DNA of 5,972 bases from the NCBI GenBank assembly GCA_949739465.1, contig CATIYQ010000057.1:1-5972 (forward strand), given 5' to 3'. The notes beneath the pieces are model-generated. The model worked only from the letters and a program-made list of their open reading frames with translations. It was not told the DNA's origin and did not search any database. Shown here piece after piece: positions 1-5,121 of the stretch. The stretch comes from an uncultured Peptococcaceae bacterium. GTDB taxonomy: Bacteria > Bacillota > Dehalobacteriia > UBA4068 > JAAVYR01. Numbering within the stretch: the first letter of the stretch is position 1; each line of letters starts with the position of its first letter. The translations under genes were made by a program, and so were the position numbers.

Positions 1-81
1 AGAACGGGAGTCAGCTACAACAACACGGTAAAAAGGGTTCTTTTTCGCACCCATTCTTTTCAAACGAATTTTTGTTGCCAA
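1..81 (-). CDS. rpsP: 30S ribosomal protein S16, N-terminal fragment
   Basis: Only the first 27 codons are in the window; the gene runs off the left edge. The translation begins MATKIRLKRMGAKKNPFYR and continues VVVADSRS, which is the highly conserved start of S16, a small-subunit protein that binds 16S rRNA and helps 30S assembly. The start is a TTG codon at 81-79, chosen because it gives the conserved N-terminus and sits six bases after a strong AGGAGGTG site. It follows ffh by 111 bases on the same strand. I see no convincing terminator in that gap, so readthrough from ffh is plausible, and no clear promoter either. The ffh-rpsP order is common in Firmicutes, where rimM, trmD and rplS often follow. 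Identification is close to certain despite the short length. Confidence 0.95.
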   Translation of the reverse strand, partial: MATKIRLKRMGAKKNPFYRVVVADSRS

Positions 82-87
82 GATATT

Positions 88-95
88 CACCTCCT
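88..95 (-). promoter_or_regulatory. Ribosome binding site of rpsP, supports a TTG start
   Basis: On the minus strand this reads AGGAGGTG, a near-complete complement of the 16S rRNA 3' end. It lies six bases before the TTG codon at 81-79. The strong site and correct spacing decide in favour of this non-ATG start; the next in-frame ATG (54-52) would remove the conserved N-terminus of S16. Confidence 0.85.
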
Positions 96-192
96 TTAAC
101 ATACTTTAGAATCCGCCACTCATTATGAGAGCAAACATACTACTTCCTAGGCAAAATTAAGCGCTGGGAAATAGCCGGCATTTTGTGGCACA

Positions 193-1545
193 TTACAGAA
201 ACGGAAACTTAAATCCGCCTTTGCCCCGCATTTTCTTTTTCATGCCTTTGGTATCGCCCATCATCTTCATGAGCTTTTGCATTTGGCTAAATTGCTTTAG
301 GAGTCGGTTCACATCCTGCACCTGAGTGCCGCTGCCCTTTGCTATCCGCACCTTGCGAGAGCCGGTAATGATATCCGGCTTTTGCCGCTCTTCTCTGGTC
401 ATGGACTGAATGATTGCCTCTACACGAGTCATTTCTTTGGGGTCGATTTTTGCGTCTTTGAATTGCTTGCCCAATCCCCCCGGCAACATACCAATTAAAT
501 CCTCCATAGGACCCATATGCTTCATCTGCTCGATTTGCTCCAGGTAATCCTCCATGGTGAATTGGGCTTTGAGCATTTTTTCCGTCATTTCCTGGGCTTT
601 TTTCTCATCGACTACCGCTTGGGCTTTTTCGATGAGAGAAAGAACGTCGCCCATCCCCAAGATACGGGACGCCATACGGTCAGGATAAAACGGTTCTAAA
701 GCGTCCAGCTTTTCACCCATACCGACAAATTTAATGGGCTGCCCCGTTACGGCTTTGACAGAAAGCGCTGCGCCGCCGCGGGTATCCCCATCCAACTTGG
801 TCAAAACCACCCCGGTAATGCTAATGGCTTCATGGAAAGATTCCGCTACTTTTACCGCATCCTGCCCTACCATAGCGTCTACTACCAAGAGGATGTCATT
901 GGGCTGGGCAACTTCCCGCACCCCTTTTAGTTCTTCCATTAACACTTCGTCAATGTGTAATCGCCCTGCCGTATCCAAAATCACATAGTCGTTACCATGA
1001 CTTCTGCCATGCGCAATGGCTTCTTCTGCAATCAACACAGGACTTACCTGGTCACCCAAAGAGAAGACAGGAATGCCCATTTCTTCCCCTAAGACCTGCA
1101 ACTGTTTAATGGCCGCGGGACGATAAATATCCGCCGCCACCAGGAGCGGTCGTCTGCCTTGATTTTTCAGCCATTTGGCAAGTTTTGCGCTGCTGGTGGT
1201 TTTCCCTGAGCCTTGAAGTCCCACCATCATGATAACGGTCGGTGGCTTAGAGGAAACATTGAGTTTGGATTGTTCCGCGCCCATAAGGGTCGTTAATTCT
1301 TCGTTAACGATTTTAATAACCTGCTGACCGGGAGTAAGACTTTCCAGCACATCGCTGCCGATAGCCCGTTCCTTGACCTTGCCCACAAAGTCCTTGACCA
1401 CCTTATAGCTAACGTCTGCTTCTAAGAGAGCCAAACGGATTTGCCGCATTGCTTCGTTCACATCTGCCTCAGACAGCCGTCCCTTGCCGGTAAGTTTTTT
1501 GAAAGTTTCCTGGAGTTTATCCGCTAAATTTCCAAATAACGCCAT
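193..1545 (-). CDS. ffh: Signal recognition particle protein Ffh (SRP54 GTPase)
   Basis: This is a full-length 450-residue Ffh, the usual size. It binds signal sequences of nascent membrane and secreted proteins together with 4.5S/scRNA and delivers the ribosome to FtsY at the membrane. The N domain covers about residues 1-90. The G domain follows, with P-loop GLQGSGKTT (109-117), the DTAGRL switch (191-196), TKLDGD (249-254) for guanine recognition and GMGE (275-278). The methionine-rich M domain spans about 325-435 and contains the RNA-binding SRKVRIAKGSG segment (396-406) followed by VNRLLKQF. The tail is basic. The ATG start is preceded by AAAGGA (1559-1554) with eight bases spacing. That site lies inside the last codons of ylxM, whose stop is only three bases upstream, so translation is probably coupled. 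The stop is TAA. No expected motif is missing. Confidence 0.98.
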   Translation of the reverse strand: MALFGNLADKLQETFKKLTGKGRLSEADVNEAMRQIRLALLEADVSYKVVKDFVGKVKERAIGSDVLESLTPGQQVIKIVNEELTTLMGAEQSKLNVSSKPPTVIMMVGLQGSGKTTSSAKLAKWLKNQGRRPLLVAADIYRPAAIKQLQVLGEEMGIPVFSLGDQVSPVLIAEEAIAHGRSHGNDYVILDTAGRLHIDEVLMEELKGVREVAQPNDILLVVDAMVGQDAVKVAESFHEAISITGVVLTKLDGDTRGGAALSVKAVTGQPIKFVGMGEKLDALEPFYPDRMASRILGMGDVLSLIEKAQAVVDEKKAQEMTEKMLKAQFTMEDYLEQIEQMKHMGPMEDLIGMLPGGLGKQFKDAKIDPKEMTRVEAIIQSMTREERQKPDIITGSRKVRIAKGSGTQVQDVNRLLKQFSQMQKLMKMMGDTKGMKKKMRGKGGFKFPFL

Positions 1546-1548
1546 AGG

Positions 1549-1902
1549 TTATTTCCTTTCCGCTTCTTCTATAGCATTGATTTCTGCCATAGCGTCAACT
1601 AAAATGCCAGTATCCCCCGTCTCATATGCTTTTGCCACCACTGCTGAGAGCCGGGAGAGCCGCTCTTGCTCCTGCTGGAATTTCCGCACCAGCCCCAGCT
1701 TTTCCTCATAGCCAATAAGCGCCTGCTCGCTGCGTTTCACTGCATCATGGACTGCCTGTCTGGAAATACCCAGCTCCGTTCCAATCTCGCCCAGGGAATA
1801 ATCTTCATTATAAAATAAATCTAAAATCAGTTTTTGTTTTTCTGTTAATAGTTCACCATAAAAGTCAAACAACATGGTAATCTGGGTAATTTTCTCCATC
1901 AT
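1549..1902 (-). CDS. ylxM: YlxM family SRP-associated helix-turn-helix protein
   Basis: This 117-residue protein matches the YlxM/UPF0122 family by its opening (ITMLFDFYGELLTEKQK) and the sigma-70 region-4-like helix-turn-helix around residues 34-57 (YSLGEIGTELGISRQAVHD). Its length and position directly before ffh are typical. The family is linked to the signal recognition particle; in streptococci YlxM has been reported to interact with SRP and modulate it. Whether it binds DNA is not settled. The C-terminal half is charged and helical (about residues 60-117) and could be a coiled coil. Two ATG codons are adjacent (1902 and 1899). A GGTGAT site (1913-1908) lies five bases from the first and eight from the second, so either may be used. 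It should be the first gene of the ylxM-ffh unit read from the promoter at 1981-1953, with a leader of roughly 44 bases. Confidence 0.93.
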   Translation of the reverse strand: MMEKITQITMLFDFYGELLTEKQKLILDLFYNEDYSLGEIGTELGISRQAVHDAVKRSEQALIGYEEKLGLVRKFQQEQERLSRLSAVVAKAYETGDTGILVDAMAEINAIEEAERK

Positions 1903-1952
1903 CTTGCATCACCCAATCTCACACTATCAAGTATTTTTCCTTAACAGAGGCT

Positions 1953-1981
1953 ATTATATACAAAAAAAAGAACGCCGTCAA
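1953..1981 (-). promoter_or_regulatory. Sigma-A type promoter for ylxM-ffh
   Basis: On the minus strand a -35 box TTGACG (1981-1976, five of six consensus bases) is followed by a spacer of exactly 17 bases (1975-1959) and a perfect -10 box TATAAT (1958-1953). The predicted start of transcription is near 1946, giving a leader of about 44 bases before ylxM. The -35 box lies in the 3' arm of the terminator hairpin of the upstream operon, and the T-tract of that terminator forms part of the promoter spacer. This is the strongest promoter match in the window. Confidence 0.88.
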
Positions 1982-1999
1982 GGATTTTTTCTTGACAGC
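1962..1999 (-). terminator. Rho-independent terminator after mtaD
   Basis: Read on the minus strand, the arms GCTGTCAAG (1999-1991) and CTTGACGGC (1982-1974) can form a nine-pair stem with one G-T wobble and an eight-base A-rich loop. A T-tract with eight consecutive T follows (1969-1962), separated from the stem by GTTC. It begins 13 bases after the mtaD stop codon. It should end the smc-ftsY-phosphorylase-mtaD transcript. The opposite strand has a weaker T-rich run after the same hairpin, but no gene there needs a terminator. Confidence 0.87.
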
Positions 2000-2012
2000 T
2001 TTGTTTTGTATT

Positions 2013-3308
2013 TCATTTTGCTGTGATTCTTTGCGCCGCCTGTTTCGCTGCCGCCATAACGCGTTCCTCATCAATGTGCAGCAGCTCATAGTTCTTCATA
2101 AGGATTTCTCCGTTTACCAGCACTGTCTTTACATCACTGCCTTTTGCCGCATAGACCAGGTCAGAAATTTTATCATGACCGGGTTGCATATGCGGTTTTG
2201 TTAAATCCACAAAAATCATATCTGCTTTTTTCCCCACCGTCAGCGTGCCGATTTCGGCTTGAAGTTGCAAGGCTGCCGCACCGTTTACCGTAGCACAGGT
2301 AAGCGTCTCTCCTGCCGGCAGAACAGTAGGGTCACCTGTAATGCCCTTTTGCAACAAAGCTGCCATTCGTAATTCTTCAAACATATCCAGGTTATTATTG
2401 CTGCAAGAGCTGTCTGTACCGATAGAAACAGTTAAGCCTTTTGCTAACATTTTCGATACAGGGGCAACACCGTTACCCAGTTTTAAATTGCTGCGAGGGT
2501 CATGGGCTGCTGCCACTTGATGTCTTGCTAAAATATCTAATTCCTTATCAGATATATGAACCAAATGGGCTCCCAATACAGGTAGGTCAAAAAAACCAAC
2601 TTCCTCCAGTTTTTCCATTTGACGCTTGCCGTATTCCCGCTCATAATCAGCCTGCTCTTTGGCTGTTTCCGCCAGGTGAATATTTAAGAATGTATTTAGT
2701 CTCTTGGCTTCCGCTGCCATTTCCCGCAAAAATGACGGCGGGCAAAGATAAGGTGAATGAGGCGAAAGACAAGCTGTGATTCGACCACCTGCCGCCCCCT
2801 GCCATTTGGTATAGAAGTCGCAGGATTCTTTGAGCTTTGCCTCGCTATGGTCGATACAACGGCTGATATTGGCACGAATTCCTGTTTCCGCTACTGCTTC
2901 TGCCAATGCGTCTGCAAAAAAATACATATCAGCAAAACAGGTAGTCCCACTTCTTATCATCTCACAGATAGAGAGCATACTCCCCCAATATACATCTTCA
3001 GGCGTCATGTTATCTTCCACAGGAAAAACCCGTTCAAAAAGCCATGTATTTAGCGGTAAATCATCGCCGTAACCTCTGAGCAAGGACATGCCGGCATGGC
3101 TATGGGTATTAACCAGCCCCGGCATGACCAAAGTATCCTTGCCGTCAATAACTTCTACACCGACCGTTTCTATCTCGTTTAAATGTTCGCCCACTTGAAC
3201 TATGTTATCGCCATCAATGAGAATCTCCCCGAGGAAAGGCTGCCGCAGGCTGCCGTCGACCTCTTTTTCCATGGTGAGAAGATAAGCATTTTTTACTAAT
3301 TTTTTCAT
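2013..3308 (-). CDS. mtaD: 5-methylthioadenosine / S-adenosylhomocysteine deaminase
   Basis: This 431-residue protein belongs to the metal-dependent amidohydrolases of the MtaD/TrzN type. It is predicted to deaminate MTA to methylthioinosine and SAH to S-inosylhomocysteine in the cytoplasm. Visible metal ligands are the HSH pair (His69, His71), His211 in HLAE and Asp299 in GTDSS. Glu214 and His248 (AHLVH) fit the catalytic residues known from the family. The pattern SNNNLDMFEE (303-312) is also typical. The C-terminus closes the small beta domain with KKADMIFVDL. The frame stays open to an ATG at 3362, but that start would overlap the upstream gene by 34 bases and add 18 residues foreign to the family. 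The ATG at 3308 begins the usual MKKLVKNAYLLTM and has GAAGGGG five bases upstream, so I chose it. Aspartate in AHDPRSN replaces the Cys or Asn usual there. Substrate preference within the family is inferred; the neighbouring phosphorylase supports MTA. Confidence 0.92.
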   Translation of the reverse strand: MKKLVKNAYLLTMEKEVDGSLRQPFLGEILIDGDNIVQVGEHLNEIETVGVEVIDGKDTLVMPGLVNTHSHAGMSLLRGYGDDLPLNTWLFERVFPVEDNMTPEDVYWGSMLSICEMIRSGTTCFADMYFFADALAEAVAETGIRANISRCIDHSEAKLKESCDFYTKWQGAAGGRITACLSPHSPYLCPPSFLREMAAEAKRLNTFLNIHLAETAKEQADYEREYGKRQMEKLEEVGFFDLPVLGAHLVHISDKELDILARHQVAAAHDPRSNLKLGNGVAPVSKMLAKGLTVSIGTDSSCSNNNLDMFEELRMAALLQKGITGDPTVLPAGETLTCATVNGAAALQLQAEIGTLTVGKKADMIFVDLTKPHMQPGHDKISDLVYAAKGSDVKTVLVNGEILMKNYELLHIDEERVMAAAKQAAQRITAK

Positions 3309-3313
3309 AGCAA

Positions 3314-3320
3314 CCCCTTC
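3314..3320 (-). promoter_or_regulatory. Ribosome binding site deciding the mtaD start
   Basis: GAAGGGG on the minus strand lies five bases before the ATG at 3308-3306, within the 20-base gap after the phosphorylase stop codon. It supports the shorter mtaD start over the upstream in-frame ATG at 3362. Confidence 0.7.
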
Positions 3321-3328
3321 TTTTCCGG

Positions 3329-4120
3329 TTATACCCCTTGCGACCACTGGCGGCAGCCGCATTGCCGCACCGCCGATAAATCCATAATGACTTGGGTCAA
3401 AAGGGCGATGATTTTTTCCTCCAGCCGCGCCATATCAAAGCAGACAATTTCTTTTTCTCCTTCTCCCGTCGTCCCTGCTGCCATATTCATAGACATGGCA
3501 AGACTGGCATAGCAAATACCCAACTCCCGACAGAGAATGGCTTCTGTAGCCGAGGTCATGCCCACCACGTCGCCGCCTAAGATACCAAAGGCTTTGATTT
3601 CCGCTGCTGTTTCAAAACGAGGACCCTCCGTGCAGACATAAACCAAATCCCCCACCAAAGGAATCCCCAGCTTTTTCCCTGCCCCAAGAAAACATTGGTT
3701 CATTTCCGGGCAATAAGGATACGTCATATTAACAAACTTGCCTTGTTCCAAAAGAGCCCCTTGGTAAAAAGAGGATTTCCGCCCTTTGGTAAAATCTATA
3801 AATTGCCCTAATACCCCCAAAGAACCAGGCTGAAAATCTGCCCGCAGAGAGCCGACCGCCGCTGTGCCAATAATCCGCTCCACCCCCAAAGAAGAAAAGG
3901 CGTAAATATTGGCTTGATAGTTGACGCAATGAGGCAAAATGGTATGCGCATTGTCATAACCGTGACGGTTGAGAAAATAAATCTCTTTTTTTTTTAATGC
4001 TCCTTTCAGCAGATGAACGCTGCCATAGGGCGTATTCACCGTCACGCCTTGGGCATCCTCCCCTATTAATAGAGAATTTTGAATGCCTGTGCCGCCAATA
4101 ATACCGATTTTTTCTTTCAT
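3329..4120 (-). CDS. MTAP/PNP-family nucleoside phosphorylase, probably methylthioinosine phosphorylase
   Basis: This 263-residue protein is a trimeric-type purine nucleoside phosphorylase of the MTAP family, which splits a nucleoside with phosphate into base plus sugar-1-phosphate. Visible family motifs are GGTG (9-12) and NRHG (51-54) for phosphate, PHCVNYQAN (63-71), AVGSL (88-92), QFIDFTKGR (106-114), CTEGPRFET (163-171) and GMTSATEA (187-194). The specificity loop reads MSMNMAAG (209-216). Human MTAP has Asp220 and Asp222 here for adenine; this protein has Asn212 and Ala214, resembling 6-oxopurine enzymes. With mtaD 20 bases downstream, the likely substrate is methylthioinosine; inosine, guanosine or MTA remain possible. 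I give no symbol because mtnP would imply MTA. The ATG at 4120 is preceded by AGGA with seven bases spacing, 34 bases after ftsY. A ten-A run falls at codons 42-45. Family is certain; specificity is inference. Confidence 0.93.
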   Translation of the reverse strand: MKEKIGIIGGTGIQNSLLIGEDAQGVTVNTPYGSVHLLKGALKKKEIYFLNRHGYDNAHTILPHCVNYQANIYAFSSLGVERIIGTAAVGSLRADFQPGSLGVLGQFIDFTKGRKSSFYQGALLEQGKFVNMTYPYCPEMNQCFLGAGKKLGIPLVGDLVYVCTEGPRFETAAEIKAFGILGGDVVGMTSATEAILCRELGICYASLAMSMNMAAGTTGEGEKEIVCFDMARLEEKIIALLTQVIMDLSAVRQCGCRQWSQGV

Positions 4121-4154
4121 ATTGCAATCCTACCTACTGTTTCCTATGACGTTT

Positions 4155-5066
4155 TTATTCAAACAACGCACGAGCAAAATCTTCTGCCACAAATTCTCTT
4201 AAATCGTCAATGCCTTCCCCGACGCCAATCATGCGGACAGGCAAATTCAACTCGTTTTTAATGCCGATAACCACGCCGCCTTTGGCAGTACCGTCCAGCT
4301 TGGTCAGAATCAGTCCCGTTAGCGGCACAGCTTCGCCAAAGATTTTCGCCTGAGAAATGGCGTTTTGCCCGGTGGTAGCGTCCAGCACCAAGAGAACCTC
4401 AGGCTGAAGGTTTGGCGCTTCCCGACTGATAATCCGTCCCATTTTTTCCAGCTCCGCCATAAGATTGGCTTTGTTTTGCAGACGACCTGCCGTGTCGATA
4501 ATCAACACGTCGGTTTTTCGGGCAATGGCAGCTTTCACCGCGTCAAAGACCACTGCCGCAGGGTCAGAGCCTTCTTGGTGGTGAATAACGTCAACGCCAA
4601 CTCGTTCCCCCCATACCATAAGCTGGTCGATAGCTGCCGCCCGAAAGGTATCCGCCGCCGCCAGCAGCACTTTATTATTTTCACTGACAAAGTAATTAGC
4701 AAGTTTACCAATGGTAGTGGTCTTGCCCACACCGTTCACGCCAACCATGAGGATAATGTTTAATTCCCCTTTTTTCATGGGAAAACCACTTTCTCCCGCC
4801 AGCAAAATTTTACTGATTTCTTCTTGCAGCACCGGTTTCAGCTGTTCCGCTTCTTTGATATGGTCTTCCTTTACCCGCGCCCGCAGCCTATCCACCAAAA
4901 GAAGTGATGTTTCCACCCCGACATCGCCTTGTATCAACGCTTCTTCCAGCTCTTCATATAAGTCCTCGTCGATTTTCCGTCCCAGGGAAAAGACAGTGTC
5001 CACAGTACTTGCAAAGCCTTCTTTTGTTTTGCTCAAACCCGCTTTTAATTTTTCAAAAAAGCCCAT
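4155..5066 (-). CDS. ftsY: Signal recognition particle receptor FtsY
   Basis: FtsY is the membrane-associated SRP receptor GTPase that pairs with Ffh and hands ribosome-nascent-chain complexes to the SecYEG translocon. The 303-residue protein has only a short N-terminal stretch (MGFFEKLKAGLSKTK), likely an amphipathic membrane-targeting helix, and no long acidic A domain, as is usual in Gram-positive relatives. The N domain runs to about residue 95. The G domain has P-loop GVNGVGKTTT (109-118), AADTFRAAA (137-145), DTAGRL (191-196), TKLDGTAKGG (255-264) and GVGE (281-284), followed by DDLREF. The AADTFRAAAIDQL and DGTAKGG forms distinguish it from Ffh. The ATG start follows GAGGAGG (5080-5074) by seven bases, a strong site. 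It lies 55 bases after smc on the same strand with no terminator between, the usual Firmicutes arrangement. Complete and normal in appearance. Confidence 0.97.
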   Translation of the reverse strand: MGFFEKLKAGLSKTKEGFASTVDTVFSLGRKIDEDLYEELEEALIQGDVGVETSLLLVDRLRARVKEDHIKEAEQLKPVLQEEISKILLAGESGFPMKKGELNIILMVGVNGVGKTTTIGKLANYFVSENNKVLLAAADTFRAAAIDQLMVWGERVGVDVIHHQEGSDPAAVVFDAVKAAIARKTDVLIIDTAGRLQNKANLMAELEKMGRIISREAPNLQPEVLLVLDATTGQNAISQAKIFGEAVPLTGLILTKLDGTAKGGVVIGIKNELNLPVRMIGVGEGIDDLREFVAEDFARALFE

Positions 5067-5073
5067 TTACGCG

Positions 5074-5080
5074 CCTCCTC
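5074..5080 (-). promoter_or_regulatory. Ribosome binding site of ftsY
   Basis: GAGGAGG on the minus strand lies seven bases before the ftsY ATG at 5066-5064. It is the strongest site in the upstream operon and confirms the start. The rest of the 55-base smc-ftsY gap shows no hairpin or promoter that I can support. Confidence 0.75.
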
Positions 5081-5121
5081 ATTTCATTTTTATCCTTATC
5101 ATCATTGCCGACTCATTATTC

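Noticed and set aside
82..192. Possible terminator or promoter in the 111-base ffh-rpsP gap
   Set aside because: CAAAAT and ATTTTG can pair only across a 22-base loop and no T-tract follows. The best promoter-like pairs (such as TTGCTC with TCTAAA, 18-base spacer) match the consensus poorly. A short palindrome CTCATTATGAG (119-129) has no room for a loop.
3309..3362. Longer mtaD start at the ATG at 3362
   Set aside because: It would overlap the phosphorylase gene by 34 bases and add 18 residues not seen in the family, whereas the ATG at 3308 has a well-spaced GAAGGGG and the expected N-terminus.
3729..3929. A 66-codon minus-strand frame inside the phosphorylase gene, in the -1 frame
   Set aside because: It is not joined to the A10 tract by a simple frameshift, since a -1 slip meets TGA at 3956-3954 first. 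It has no family resemblance and overlaps conserved phosphorylase motifs.
4365..4763. A 132-codon open frame on the plus strand inside ftsY
   Set aside because: It is fully antisense to the FtsY G domain, and the translation resembles no protein family I know. Its openness is explained by the codon use of ftsY.
5067..5121. Small gene or riboswitch in the smc-ftsY gap
   Set aside because: The gap is only 55 bases, its ATG codons are followed quickly by stops, and apart from the ftsY ribosome binding site there is no structure to support.
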